A stretch of 64,000 nt of DNA from Hyphomicrobiales bacterium (GCA_013911975.1 JACESF010000015.1:1-64000), one strand, 5' to 3'. Positions 35,332-44,572 are shown, counted from the stretch's first letter. The notes: generated by a model not told the origin, from the sequence alone. Translations and numbers: made by a program.

Positions 35332-35429
35332 TTCGGCAGGGGTTCCGGTTTCATCGGCGTCGAGCGGCGTTGCGGCGCGCGGCGGGACAATAGCGCCTCG
35401 CAGGCTGGCCGCAACTCCGCCCTGCGGGA

Positions 35430-35960
35430 TCAGTCCTTATCCTTGAGGCGCGACAGTGCGGCGAAGGGCGAAGCGCCCGATTCGTCCTCATTTGCCGGCT
35501 CGAAGACCTCGCCCGGACGGCGGGGATACGGATCGACGCCCAGAGCGAGGAACTCCGCCACCAGCGCGCCCAGGTCGATGGCCCCGTCGATGATCGTATC
35601 CGGCGGGTCGATCTCGGGATCGAGCTCCTCCTCCGGCACGGGCGGCGCGTCGCTGGGCGGCATGAAGCGCACGTCCACGTCCTCGGACACCTCGGTGTCG
35701 AATTCCTCCAGCGACACGATCGACACCTGGCGCACTTCCGCCATGACGCGGCCCGTCACGCGCGCCCCGTCCCCGCTGGTGGGGGTCACGGTGAGATCCG
35801 CGGTCAATGCGTGCAGCGCCACCACGCCCGCAAACCGCGCGAGACGCTCCAGGGTGCGCGCATCGGGCTCCATGCGCACCACCCGCCCCTCGGGCGGCAG
35901 GTCCTGGATCCTGACATAGTGCGCGTAGGGCGAGGGAGCGGGGCTTGTGTCCTCAGGCAT
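35430..35960 (-). CDS. yceD: YceD/DUF177 family protein
   Basis: This 176-residue protein of the DUF177 (YceD) family is likely, based on its position directly before plsX-fabH and on features such as an acidic middle region ([18 protein letters not shown]) and a C-terminal helix [20 protein letters not shown]. YceD proteins in other bacteria help 23S rRNA accumulation or processing; that role is not testable here. The canonical Cys pair seen in some members is absent. The start overlaps the CBP3 gene stop by 8 bases. Confidence 0.8.
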   Translation of the reverse strand: MPEDTSPAPSPYAHYVRIQDLPPEGRVVRMEPDARTLERLARFAGVVALHALTADLTVTPTSGDGARVTGRVMAEVRQVSIVSLEEFDTEVSEDVDVRFMPPSDAPPVPEEELDPEIDPPDTIIDGAIDLGALVAEFLALGVDPYPRRPGEVFEPANEDESGASPFAALSRLKDKD

Positions 35961-36501
35961 GATCCGGGGTCTCGCATGTGGCCGGGTTGGGGAACGCCAC
36001 CTCCCCCCTCAAAAGTACCGAAACCTCGGTCGCGGCCAAGCCGCTCGCCGCCGCGCGCGCATAGGCGGCAAGGCGGAGGGCGGCGGGATCCGTCGGCGAA
36101 CATTCGAGCACGTTGCGGGCAAGCGCGGTGGCCAGTTCCTCGTTCTTCGTTTCGAGCGCGGAATCATACGCTGCGGTGCGGCCGTAGAATGCCTGGCCGA
36201 TCTTCTTCATCCGCTTGGGAACCGAGAGGTCTCCCACCCCCATTTCCCGCAACGTACGGTCCATGTCGTCAAGAAAAGCATCAAATAGCTCTTGCGAGGC
36301 TGACTTGGCGGCGCCCGCCGTGCCCTTCAGACGATGGCAGACCAGAAAAGTATGCAGGAGGAGCAGTTCGAAGCGCCCCTCTATGGTATCGGGCACCCCA
36401 AAGTCGGTATAGAAGGCCGGAAGCCGTGCCTGTGCCACGATCGCGCCATACAGGCGCCCGATGGTGGGATGTGTCTGGTTTCGGCGGAACAGGCTGAACA
36501 T
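35953..36501 (-). CDS. Ubiquinol-cytochrome c chaperone (CBP3 family)
   Basis: This 182-residue protein resembles the CBP3 family that assists cytochrome bc1 assembly. Supporting stretches are FYTDFGVPDTIEGRFELLLL, LFDAFLDDMDRTLREMGVGD and KRMKKIGQAFYGR. It is mostly helical and has no signal peptide, so it is cytosolic. In mitochondria Cbp3 binds cytochrome b during translation; in alphaproteobacteria it is the presumed ancestor. It is the first gene of the minus-strand run that continues to plsX, fabH, ihfA and merR, and is divergent from bamE. Confidence 0.88.
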   Translation of the reverse strand: MFSLFRRNQTHPTIGRLYGAIVAQARLPAFYTDFGVPDTIEGRFELLLLHTFLVCHRLKGTAGAAKSASQELFDAFLDDMDRTLREMGVGDLSVPKRMKKIGQAFYGRTAAYDSALETKNEELATALARNVLECSPTDPAALRLAAYARAAASGLAATEVSVLLRGEVAFPNPATCETPDHA

Positions 36502-36631
36502 CTTGGCTTGGCGTTTTTAGGTTGGCCCGCCTGTTGCGGGGGCTCAAAGTCGCGACAAGAGCGGCGTAGCCTGCCCAGGGCGCGCTGGCAAGCGAAGCCG
36601 GACTTCGCACGGCGAATACGAGGATTGAAGC

Positions 36632-37144
36632 GTGGTGTCTTCGGAACTTGGATCCCTGGCCGGCCGCGGCCGAATGGCCGTCTGCACGCTCCTGATGGCG
36701 GGCACCCTGGCGGGGTGCGGCTCGGGTGGCGGCATCAATTTGGTGGGCGGTTCCGGCACATCCCTGAGCGGCGTGGTGCGGACCTATCAGCGCGGCTACG
36801 TGCTGAGCGAGGGCGCCCTGGAGCAGGTGCCGGTGGGATCGAGCCAGGAACAGGTCCTGCTGGTCCTCGGCACCCCCTCCACCGTCGCAACGGTGAACGG
36901 CGACGTCTTCTATTATATCTCCCAGACCCAGACGAAGGTCGCCTTCCTCAAGCCGGAAATCACCGAGCAGAAGGTGCTGGCCATCTATTTCGACAAGAAT
37001 CGCCGCGTCACCCGCATCGCCAATTACGGCTTGCAGGACGGCAAGATCTTCGACTTCGTCTCGCAGACCACGCCCACCTCGGGCGAGGAGCTCAGCGTGC
37101 TGAAGCAGCTCATCCAGGCGACGAACTTCTCGCCGGGCATCTGA
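36632..37144 (+). CDS. bamE: Outer membrane protein assembly factor BamE (SmpA/OmlA)
   Basis: This protein of about 170 residues has a lipoprotein signal with lipobox LAGC (Cys near residue 28, after a hydrophobic stretch VCTLLMAGT). A BamE/SmpA domain follows, containing VPVGSSQEQVLLVLGTPSTV and DVFYYISQTQTKV. It is anchored to the outer membrane and helps the Bam complex insert beta-barrel proteins. The start is GTG at 36632 with GAGGA 7 bases upstream; GTG at 36635 and Met15 are alternatives. It is divergent from the CBP3 gene and followed by two hairpins. Confidence 0.88.
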   Translation: MVSSELGSLAGRGRMAVCTLLMAGTLAGCGSGGGINLVGGSGTSLSGVVRTYQRGYVLSEGALEQVPVGSSQEQVLLVLGTPSTVATVNGDVFYYISQTQTKVAFLKPEITEQKVLAIYFDKNRRVTRIANYGLQDGKIFDFVSQTTPTSGEELSVLKQLIQATNFSPGI

Positions 37145-37157
37145 GGCCGGAATTCCT

Positions 37158-37187
37158 CGGGCCCGGATCCCCAAGGATTCGGGCCCG
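37158..37187 (+). repeat. 13-bp inverted repeat downstream of bamE
   Basis: CGGGCCCGGATCC (37158-37170) and GGATTCGGGCCCG (37175-37187) pair over 13 positions with one G-T mismatch and a 4-base loop. No T run follows, so it may act in mRNA stability or as part of a tandem terminator with the hairpin at 37201. Confidence 0.5.
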
Positions 37188-37200
37188 TGAGACCAGGAGC

Positions 37201-37236
37201 GGGGCGCGCCGGTTTCGGCCGCGCCCCGTTTCTTTT
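37201..37236 (+). terminator. Rho-independent terminator after bamE
   Basis: GGGGCGCG (37201-37208) pairs with CGCGCCCC (37220-37227), followed by GTTTCTTTTC. It lies between the convergent bamE and tpiA genes and ends at the tpiA stop. Confidence 0.7.
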
Positions 37237-37991
37237 CAGCGCACGGCGCCGGCGATGGCCAGAAAGTCCACGGCCTTCAGGCTCGCGCCACCCACCAGGG
37301 CGCCGTCCACGTCCGAGGCGCCGAGAAGCTCCACCGCATTGTCGGGCTTCACCGACCCGCCATAGAGAATGCGCACCGCATCCGCGCCGCCGCCGAGGCG
37401 CTCGCCCAGCACGCGCCGAATCTCGGCATGCATGGCCTCCACGTCGCCCACCGTGGGCACGAGCCCGGTGCCGATGGCCCAGACCGGCTCATAGGCCACC
37501 ACCAGCGTTTCCGCGCTCGCCCCTTCCGGCACCGATCCGCGCACCTGCCCGGCCACCACGGCCAGGGCCTCGCCCGCCTCGCGCTGCGCCCGAGTCTCGC
37601 CCACGCATACGATGGCCACGAGCCCGGCGCGCCGGGCGGCTTCCGCCTTGGCCCGCACGGTGGCATCGCTTTCGCCATGGTCGGCGCGCCGCTCGCTATG
37701 CCCGACGATGACGAAGCGGGCGCCCGCGTCCGCCAGCATCTCGGCGGACAGGTCGCCAGTATGGGCGCCGCACTCCGCCGCATGGCAGTCCTGGGCGCCC
37801 AGCGCGATGGGCGATCCCTGCGCCTGCGCGGCGAAGGCCGCGAGCAGGGTCGCGGGCGGGCAGATGAGCAGGTCGGCCGCAGCGGCCACGCCGGCGCTGC
37901 CCGCGATCATCGCCGCGAATTCCTCTCCCGCGCGGCGCAAACCGTTCATCTTCCAATTTCCTGCGATGAGCGGACGGCGGGACGAGGACAT
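37236..37991 (-). CDS. tpiA: Triosephosphate isomerase
   Basis: This 251-residue TIM-barrel enzyme has all catalytic elements: Lys in GNWKMNG, His in VIVGHSERR and Glu in [13 protein letters not shown], plus the C-terminal YGGSVKPDN phosphate loop. It interconverts dihydroxyacetone phosphate and glyceraldehyde 3-phosphate. The ATG at 37991 has GGAG 9 bases upstream; the longer frame from 38039 was not used because the N-terminus would exceed the family. The gene is divergent from ppiD across a 158-base spacer and converges on bamE. Confidence 0.96.
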   Translation of the reverse strand: MSSSRRPLIAGNWKMNGLRRAGEEFAAMIAGSAGVAAAADLLICPPATLLAAFAAQAQGSPIALGAQDCHAAECGAHTGDLSAEMLADAGARFVIVGHSERRADHGESDATVRAKAEAARRAGLVAIVCVGETRAQREAGEALAVVAGQVRGSVPEGASAETLVVAYEPVWAIGTGLVPTVGDVEAMHAEIRRVLGERLGGGADAVRILYGGSVKPDNAVELLGASDVDGALVGGASLKAVDFLAIAGAVR

Positions 37992-38149
37992 TCGGCATCT
38001 CCGGGGAAAGTGAAGCAGAGCGCCGCGTAGCAGAGGCACGCACGGCCTGCAAACTGAGGGCCCGCTGTCCGTTGCGACATGGCGCCCCCCTCCCTATTAT
38101 GCGCGCCTTCCGCGACGGGCTCCCCCCGCGCTCCTCCGACAGAAGCACG

Positions 38150-40042
38150 ATGGTACTCCAGACACTCCGCAAAGGCGCCTCCGGCCTGATCGCCAAGGCC
38201 TTCCTGATCCTCCTCACCGTCAGCTTCGTCATCTGGGGCATCGCCGACGTCTTCCGTGGCTATGGCACGAGCGCGGTGGCCAAGGTGGGCGACACGGAAA
38301 TTCCCGTGGCCGCCTTCCGCCAGCAATATCTCGACCAGATCCAGCGCATCAGCCGCGCCACCGGCCGGCCCATCTCGCCGGACCAGGCGCGCGCCTTCGG
38401 TATCGACCGGCAGGTGCTGAACCAGATGATCGGCGAGGCGGCGCTGGACGACGACATCAAGCGGCGCGGCCTTGCCCTGTCGGACGCGGACATCGCGCGC
38501 GAGATTCGGGCCAACCCGTCCTATCGCCGCCCGGGCGTGGCGGAGTTCGAACCCGCCTATTTCGAGCAACTCCTGCGGTCCAACGGCCTCACCGAGGCGC
38601 GCTTCCTCACCATGGAGAAGCAGCGCGTGCTGCGGCAGGCAATCGTGGAATCGCTTGCGGGCGACGTGACGGCGCCGACCGTGCTGACCGATGCCATCCA
38701 TCGCTTCGAGAGCGAGCAGCGCGACATCGCTTATGTGCTCGTGGGCCCGCAGGCGGCCGGCACCCTGCCCGAGCCCACCGAGGAGCAGCTCAAGGCCTTC
38801 TACGACGCCCACAAGGTGACGTTCCGCGCGCCGGAATTCCGCAAGCTCGCGGTCCTGGCCCTGACGCCCGCAACGCTGGCGCCCTGGATTCAGGTATCCG
38901 ACGCGGACCTCAAGGCCGCCTATGACGCCAACGCGAACCGATTCGGTACGCCGGAGCGGCGGCAGGTGCAGCAGATCGTCTTCTCCAGCGCCGACGATGC
39001 GGCGGCGGCGGACGCGAAGATCAAGGCGGGCGCCACCTTCCTGGACATCGCCCAGGCCCGTGGCCTCGGCCCGAAGGACATCGATCTCGGCCTCGTGACG
39101 CGCTCCGACCTCATCGACCCCAAGATCGCGGAAGCGGCCTTCTCCCTGCCCGTGGACGGCACCAGCGGCCCGATTCCCGGCGCCTTCGGCTCCGCCCTGG
39201 TCCATGTGGTGAAGATCGACCCCGCGCAGCAGAAGCCGTTCGACGAGGTGAAGGACCAGCTTCGGACCGAGATCGCCACGGAGCGCGCCCGGCGCGAGCT
39301 GCTGGACAAGCACGACGCCATCGAGGACGAGCGCGCCTCGGGCTCCACCCTCGCCGAGCTGACCCAGAAGCTCGGCCTTACCCTGGAGACCATCGACGCG
39401 GTGGACCGCTCGGGCCGCGACCCGACCGGCGCCGAGATCGTCGCCATTCCGGGGCGCGGGGAGGTGGTGGCGGGCGCCTTCTCGGGGCGGCCCGGCATCG
39501 AGACCGACGCGGTGCAGTTGCCCCAGAACGGCGGCTATGTCTGGTACGACATCGTCGAGGTGACGCCCTCCCGTGAGCGGCCGTTCGACGAGGTGCAGGA
39601 CCTCGTGCGCGCCCGCTGGACCGAGGACGAGACCGTGAAGGCGGTGGAGGCCAAGGCGAAGGCGCTGCTCGAGGCGGCCCAGGGCGGCCAGTCCCTGGCG
39701 GACGTCGCCAAGGGCGCCGGCCTGGAGGTGAAGACGGCGGACGCCCTGCAGCGCGGCCGGGCGGCCGGCGACTTCTCCACCGACACGCTGAACAAGATCT
39801 TCGACGCCAAGGTCGGCACCGTCGCCTCCGCGGCGGGCGCAGCCCCCAACGAGCGAGTCCTGTTCCAGGTGACCAAGGCCACCGTCCCCCCCGCCGGCCC
39901 GTCCGACGCCATGATGTCGGCCCAGCTCGGCGAGCAGATGGAGGGCGACCTGCTCAACCAGTATGTGGACGCCCTGCGCAAGCAGTTCGGCGTCTCGGTG
40001 AACGAGCGCTCGTTCCAGCTCGCCGTCGGCGGAGGCGAGTGA
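38150..40042 (+). CDS. ppiD: Membrane-anchored peptidyl-prolyl isomerase/chaperone (PpiD type)
   Basis: This 630-residue protein has one N-terminal membrane helix (about residues 14-34, AFLILLTVSFVIWGIADVF), a SurA-N-like region, and a parvulin-like domain near residues 260-360 (RRQVQQIVFSSADDAAAADA and FSLPVDGTSGPI). It is anchored in the inner membrane with its bulk in the periplasm and assists folding of exported proteins leaving the Sec translocon. The ATG at 38150 places the membrane helix correctly; the earlier frame start at 38072 lacks support. It overlaps or abuts trpE, so both are probably co-transcribed. Confidence 0.9.
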   Translation: MVLQTLRKGASGLIAKAFLILLTVSFVIWGIADVFRGYGTSAVAKVGDTEIPVAAFRQQYLDQIQRISRATGRPISPDQARAFGIDRQVLNQMIGEAALDDDIKRRGLALSDADIAREIRANPSYRRPGVAEFEPAYFEQLLRSNGLTEARFLTMEKQRVLRQAIVESLAGDVTAPTVLTDAIHRFESEQRDIAYVLVGPQAAGTLPEPTEEQLKAFYDAHKVTFRAPEFRKLAVLALTPATLAPWIQVSDADLKAAYDANANRFGTPERRQVQQIVFSSADDAAAADAKIKAGATFLDIAQARGLGPKDIDLGLVTRSDLIDPKIAEAAFSLPVDGTSGPIPGAFGSALVHVVKIDPAQQKPFDEVKDQLRTEIATERARRELLDKHDAIEDERASGSTLAELTQKLGLTLETIDAVDRSGRDPTGAEIVAIPGRGEVVAGAFSGRPGIETDAVQLPQNGGYVWYDIVEVTPSRERPFDEVQDLVRARWTEDETVKAVEAKAKALLEAAQGGQSLADVAKGAGLEVKTADALQRGRAAGDFSTDTLNKIFDAKVGTVASAAGAAPNERVLFQVTKATVPPAGPSDAMMSAQLGEQMEGDLLNQYVDALRKQFGVSVNERSFQLAVGGGE

Positions 40043-40047
40043 GCCTT

Positions 40048-41559
40048 ATGACCGCCCCCGTCGATTTCGATGCCTTCGCGCGCCGCTACCAGAGCGGCGA
40101 CGCGCAGGTGGTCTCCACCACCCTGGTGGCCGACCTTGAGACGCCCGTCTCGGCCTTCCTGAAGATCGCCGGGGAGCGTCCCAACGCCTTCCTGCTGGAA
40201 TCGGTGGAGGGCGGGGAGACCCGTGGCCGCTATTCCATGATCGGGCTCGACCCCGACGTGATCTGGCGCGCCAATGGCGAAACAGCGGAGATCAACCGCG
40301 CCGCCCTCACGAACAAGACCGCCTTCACGCCGTGTTCCGAGCCGCCGCTGGTGGCGCTGCGGGCGCTCCTGGCGGAATCGGCCATCGACCTGCCGGACGG
40401 CGCCCCGCCCATGGCGGCTGGCGTGTTCGGCTATCTCGGCTACGACATGGTGCGGCAGATGGAGCGCCTGGCCCCGGCCAAGGCGGACCCGATCGGCGTG
40501 CCCGAAGCCCTGCTGATCCGCCCGACCGTGATGGTCGTCTTCGATGCGGTAAAGGATGAGATAACCGCCGTAACCCCCGTGCGGCCGCAGGAAAATATCT
40601 CCGCGCGCGCGGCCTACGAAGCGGCGCTCGACCGGCTGGACGGCATCGTCGCGGCCCTGGAGCAGCCCATCGCCCACCCCGCTCCGGAGCCGTTCCACGG
40701 CCATGTGGAGGCGGTGTCCAACACCGGCGAGGCAGAGTTCTGCGCCATGGTGGACAAGGCGAAGGACTATATCCGCGCCGGCGACATCTTCCAGGTGGTG
40801 CTCTCCCAGCGCTTCGAGAGCCCCTTCACCCTGCCGCCCTTCGCCCTCTACCGCGCCCTGCGCCGGGTTAATCCCGCGCCGTTCCTGGTTTATCTCAACT
40901 TCGACGGCTTTTCCGTCGTCTGTTCCAGCCCCGAGATCCTGGTGCGCCTGCGCGACGGGAAGGTCACCATCCGCCCCATCGCCGGCACCCGCCGCCGGGG
41001 CGCGACGCCGGGCGAGGACGAGGCACTGGCGAGCGAGCTTCTGGCCGATCCCAAGGAGCGCGCCGAGCACCTCATGCTGCTGGACCTTGGCCGCAACGAT
41101 GCCGGCCGGGTCTCGCAGATCGGCACCGTGGAAGTGACCGACAGCTTCTTCATCGAGCGCTACAGCCAGGTCATGCACATCGTCTCCAACGTGGAAGGCA
41201 CCCTGGACGGGCGCTTCGACGCGCTGGACGCGCTGGCCGCCGGCTTCCCCGCGGGCACCGTCTCGGGCGCGCCGAAGGTCCGCGCCATGCAGATCATCGA
41301 CGAGCTGGAGAAGGACAAGCGCGGCATCTATGCCGGCGCCATCGGCTATTTCGGCGCCAATGGCGAGATGGACACCTGCATCGTGCTGCGGACCGCCGTG
41401 GTGAAGGACGGGCGCATGTATGTGCAGGCCGGCGCCGGCCTCGTCTATGATTCGGTGCCCGCCAGCGAGCACCAGGAATGCGTGAACAAGGCCAAGGCCC
41501 TGTTCCGCGCGGGCGAGGAAGCGGTGCGCTTCGCGGCCCGCTCCGGGCGCGGTCAGTAG
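40048..41559 (+). CDS. trpE: Anthranilate synthase component I
   Basis: This protein of about 503 residues has the chorismate-binding fold. The N-terminal feedback site is recognisable as LLESVEGGETRGRYSMIG, and C-terminal motifs are PIAGTRRRGATPGED, DLGRNDAGRVS and FPAGTVSGAPKVRAM. It makes anthranilate from chorismate with the glutamine amidotransferase TrpG. The ATG at 40048 has GGAGG 12 bases upstream; a GTG at 40039 that overlaps the ppiD stop is an alternative. TrpG, TrpD and TrpC do not follow; the next gene is a convergent transporter. No leader peptide or attenuator is visible. Confidence 0.95.
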   Translation: MTAPVDFDAFARRYQSGDAQVVSTTLVADLETPVSAFLKIAGERPNAFLLESVEGGETRGRYSMIGLDPDVIWRANGETAEINRAALTNKTAFTPCSEPPLVALRALLAESAIDLPDGAPPMAAGVFGYLGYDMVRQMERLAPAKADPIGVPEALLIRPTVMVVFDAVKDEITAVTPVRPQENISARAAYEAALDRLDGIVAALEQPIAHPAPEPFHGHVEAVSNTGEAEFCAMVDKAKDYIRAGDIFQVVLSQRFESPFTLPPFALYRALRRVNPAPFLVYLNFDGFSVVCSSPEILVRLRDGKVTIRPIAGTRRRGATPGEDEALASELLADPKERAEHLMLLDLGRNDAGRVSQIGTVEVTDSFFIERYSQVMHIVSNVEGTLDGRFDALDALAAGFPAGTVSGAPKVRAMQIIDELEKDKRGIYAGAIGYFGANGEMDTCIVLRTAVVKDGRMYVQAGAGLVYDSVPASEHQECVNKAKALFRAGEEAVRFAARSGRGQ

Positions 41560-42719
41560 CCTGCCGCGCGCCGCTCCCGCGCCCGCCGCGCCAGGAGCAC
41601 GGCGGGCCAGGACAGTGCCACGAGGCCGAGGCCCGCGCCGATAAACATGCCCTGTGCGCCGACCCACGGCACGACCTGGGCGGTGATGACCGCCCCCGCC
41701 GCCTGCCCGGTCCAGAAGCTGGTGGCATAGAGCGCCACGGATGATCCGCGCGCCGTGGGCACCAGTTCCGTCGCCAGGATCTGGATCATGTTGTGGAGCA
41801 TGTAGAAGCCGAATCCGGCGCCGGCGAACAGAACCAGCAGCACCGGGAACCACGACATCTCCGCGATTCCCACGAAGGACAGGCCCGCCAGCAGGGCCCC
41901 CGCCCCGCCCATGGCCGCAAGGCCGAAGCGCCGGTTGAGACGGCCGACCGATAGCGTGTAGGCGATGCCGCCCAGGCCGAAGCAGCCGAGCGCGATGCCC
42001 GCCTCCAGCGCCCCCGCGAATCCCTTTTCGATGAAATGGGCCGCCACGAAGGGGAAGCAGCCGAAGATCAGCGCCCCCTCGATGGCCACGATCACGAACA
42101 GGCGGATGGAGACCGGGTTTTCCAGCACCACCTTGTAGCGCCTGATGGACTCCGAGAACGACGCGCGCCCGCGCTGCGCCGTTTCCTGGACGAACAGCAT
42201 CATGCCGAAGCCCGCCGCGGCGGTGAGGACCACCGAGAGCCAGAACACCGAGCGCCAGCCGAAATGGGTGGCCAGCACGCCGGCGGTGGCGGCGCCCGAG
42301 AGCTGGCCCAGCACGATGAAGGTGAGGATTCGCCCGAGCGCCGCCGGCCGCTCGTCGAAGGCGAACCGGTCGCCCACCAGGGCGAACGACACAGGGATGA
42401 TGCCGCCGGCCCAGCATCCGGACAGCACCCGGGCGATGAACAGCGTGGTGTGCGTGGGCGCGAGCGCGCAGCCGATCAGCGAGAGGCTGAGCATGGTGAG
42501 GGTGACGCGCATGACGCGGACCTTGCCCATGGCGTCCGCCACCGTGCCGAACACCAGCTGGGTCGCGGCATAAGGCAGCGCAAATGCCGAGGCGAGCAGC
42601 GCCGCCTGCTGGAGCGAGACGTTCAGGTCTCCGGCGATGAGGGGCAGGGTGGGCTCCACGGCGCGCATGGAGAAGGCGCTCGAGAAGCCCGCGAGGCCCA
42701 GCAGAAAAGTGAATGGCAT
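41553..42719 (-). CDS. MFS transporter
   Basis: This 388-residue integral membrane protein has about 12 hydrophobic helices and the loop 2-3 motif FGTVADAMGKVRVMR, the major facilitator signature (GxxxDxxGxRR-like). The N-terminus is immediately hydrophobic. The substrate is not predictable from sequence; the fold suggests the drug:H+ antiporter-1 or a related subfamily. It is convergent with trpE (7-base overlap of 3' ends) and divergent from the DEAD-box helicase. The immediate spacer to the helicase contains a promoter for the latter. Confidence 0.85.
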   Translation of the reverse strand: MPFTFLLGLAGFSSAFSMRAVEPTLPLIAGDLNVSLQQAALLASAFALPYAATQLVFGTVADAMGKVRVMRVTLTMLSLSLIGCALAPTHTTLFIARVLSGCWAGGIIPVSFALVGDRFAFDERPAALGRILTFIVLGQLSGAATAGVLATHFGWRSVFWLSVVLTAAAGFGMMLFVQETAQRGRASFSESIRRYKVVLENPVSIRLFVIVAIEGALIFGCFPFVAAHFIEKGFAGALEAGIALGCFGLGGIAYTLSVGRLNRRFGLAAMGGAGALLAGLSFVGIAEMSWFPVLLVLFAGAGFGFYMLHNMIQILATELVPTARGSSVALYATSFWTGQAAGAVITAQVVPWVGAQGMFIGAGLGLVALSWPAVLLARRARERRAAGY

Positions 42720-42828
42720 AAGGCAGCCGGAAAAGAAGGAAGCCTTACTTTTCCCGTACGCAGGCCCGTGTCAAGCGTGTTGAAACGAGTGGAAACGGGC
42801 GCGGAATCCGCAGTTTAGCCCGCGCTCA

Positions 42829-42856
42829 TTGACACCCCGCACAAAATCCTTATTTT
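42829..42856 (+). promoter_or_regulatory. Sigma70-like promoter for the DEAD-box helicase
   Basis: TTGACA (42829-42834) and TATTTT (42851-42856) have a 16-base spacer, close to consensus. The predicted start leaves a leader of about 105-110 bases, a length often found for cold-inducible helicase genes. Confidence 0.6.
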
Positions 42857-42970
42857 GCAACGCGTCGTCCGAGCTTTCTCGAACCCAAGCGCGCCGGCCG
42901 ACGACCACTCGCAGCGCCTCCTCGGCATGGGGCGCGCGATAGGCGGGGCGCAGCCGCATTAAGCGACGCA

Positions 42971-44533
42971 ATGTCATTTTCTGAACTCGGCCTGAGCGAA
43001 AAAGTCCTCGCGGCCGTAGAGGCGACTGGCTACACCCAGCCTACGCCCATCCAGGCGCAAGCCATCCCGCACGTCCTGGCCCGCCGGGACGTCCTCGGCC
43101 TCGCCCAGACAGGCACCGGCAAGACGGCGGCCTTCACGCTGCCCATGCTGACCCTGCTGGAGCAGGGCCGAGCCCGTGCGCGCATGCCGCGCACCCTCAT
43201 CCTGGAGCCCACGCGAGAGCTGGCCGCCCAGGTGGAGGAGAACTTCGTCCGCTACGGCAAGAACCATAAGCTCAACGTGGCCCTGCTGATCGGCGGCGTC
43301 TCGTTCGGCGACCAGGATTCCAAGCTGACGCGCGGCGTCGATGTGCTCATCGCGACCCCGGGCCGCTTGCTGGACCATGTGGAGCGCGGGCGCCTGCTTC
43401 TCTCCGGCATCGATGTGCTGGTGATCGACGAAGCCGACCGCATGCTGGACATGGGCTTCATCCCGGACATCGAGCGCATCTGCAAGCTGGTGCCCTTCAC
43501 CCGCCAGACGCTCTTCTTCTCCGCCACCATGCCCCCCGAGATTCAGCGGCTGGTGTCCCAGTTCCTGTCGAATCCGGTCCGCATAGAGGTGGCCAAGCCC
43601 TCCTCCACGGCGACCACGGTCACGCAGGTGCTGGTCGCCTCCGGCCCGGAGGATTACGACAAGCGCGACGTGCTGCGCGGCCTCATCCGCGACGCGGAAG
43701 GGCTCCAGAACGCCATCATCTTCTGCAATCGCAAGCGCGAGGTGGCTGTGCTCCATCGCTCCCTGCAGAAGCACGGCTTCAACGCCGTCTGCCTGCATGG
43801 CGACATGGACCAGCATGCCCGCATGGCGGCGCTCGAACAGTTCCGCACCGGCGAAGCCAACCTGCTGGTGGCGTCCGACGTCGCGGCGCGCGGCCTCGAC
43901 ATTCCGGCGGTGAGCCACGTCTTCAATTATGACGTGCCCCACCACGCGGAAGACTATGTGCACCGGATCGGCCGTACGGGCCGCGCCGGGCGCAGCGGAA
44001 CCGCGATCAGCATCGTCACCCATGACGACGCCAAGTCGCTGGCCGCAATCGAGAAGCTCATCGGCAACGCCATCTCCTGGAGCGGCGAGCCGCTCGGCGA
44101 AGCCCCGCCCCGCGCCCGACGCGAGCGGGACGACAAGCGCGGCGGCCGTGGCGACAAGCACCGCGCCTCGGGCAAGGGCCGTGACCGCGACTCCAAGGAC
44201 CGCGACCCTAAGGACCGGGAGCACAAGGAGCGCGACCCCAAGGACCGTGGCGAGCGCCGCGAGCGCCCGGCCCGCGCCCCCGAGGGCGAGGGTTCCGAAC
44301 CGCGCGTGCGCGCCCGGGGTGGCGAAGGCCGCCAGGAGGGGCGCAACGAGGGACGCAGCGAAAGCCGCAACGCCGATCATCGCAATGCCGAGCATCGGAA
44401 CGCGGAGCATCGGGGTGGCGAGGCGCGCGAGGACGGTGGCCGCGGCCGCCGCGACCGCTCCGCCAACGAGCCTGCTGACATGTCCCACCTCCCCGCCTTC
44501 CTGCTGCGCCCGGTGCGGGTCAAGGCGGGATAA
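42971..44533 (+). CDS. rhlE: DEAD-box RNA helicase (RhlE-like)
   Basis: This 520-residue protein has all DEAD-box motifs in order: Q motif GYTQPTPIQ, I AQTGTGKT, Ia PTRELA, II DEAD, III SAT, IV-VI HGDMDQHAR and HRIGRTGRAGR. The RecA-like core ends near residue 375. The remaining about 145 residues are low-complexity, rich in Arg, Asp, Lys and Glu, with repeated K/R-D-R/P-D-like blocks (residues about 395-430) and an R-N-A-E-H-R run near 475. Such tails bind RNA nonspecifically. RhlE-type helicases unwind RNA in ribosome maturation or decay. The tail end, SHLPAFLLRPV, resembles the C-terminal patch of other RhlE proteins. Confidence 0.92.
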   Translation: MSFSELGLSEKVLAAVEATGYTQPTPIQAQAIPHVLARRDVLGLAQTGTGKTAAFTLPMLTLLEQGRARARMPRTLILEPTRELAAQVEENFVRYGKNHKLNVALLIGGVSFGDQDSKLTRGVDVLIATPGRLLDHVERGRLLLSGIDVLVIDEADRMLDMGFIPDIERICKLVPFTRQTLFFSATMPPEIQRLVSQFLSNPVRIEVAKPSSTATTVTQVLVASGPEDYDKRDVLRGLIRDAEGLQNAIIFCNRKREVAVLHRSLQKHGFNAVCLHGDMDQHARMAALEQFRTGEANLLVASDVAARGLDIPAVSHVFNYDVPHHAEDYVHRIGRTGRAGRSGTAISIVTHDDAKSLAAIEKLIGNAISWSGEPLGEAPPRARRERDDKRGGRGDKHRASGKGRDRDSKDRDPKDREHKERDPKDRGERRERPARAPEGEGSEPRVRARGGEGRQEGRNEGRSESRNADHRNAEHRNAEHRGGEAREDGGRGRRDRSANEPADMSHLPAFLLRPVRVKAG

Positions 44534-44549
44534 GCGACGAGCGCAAGCC

Positions 44550-44572
44550 GGGTGGCGTTATGCGCCACCCTT
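44550..44572. terminator. Hairpin between helicase and TfoX-type genes
   Basis: GGGTGGCG (44550-44557) and CGCCACCC (44563-44570) form a perfect 8-bp stem with a 5-base loop. It spans the stop codon of the TfoX-type gene and lies 17 bases after the helicase stop. The following TTCC is short, so termination for the helicase is plausible but weak. Confidence 0.4.

Noticed and set aside
39535..42417. Minus-strand frame of 960 codons across ppiD, trpE and part of the MFS gene
   Set aside because: High-GC shadow opposite two conserved plus-strand genes, with His/Gly/Arg-rich composition and no recognisable motif.
44140..44480. Tandem repeats in the helicase tail as a CRISPR or intergenic repeat array
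   Set aside because: The units are short, inexact and in frame with the helicase; they encode a charged low-complexity tail.
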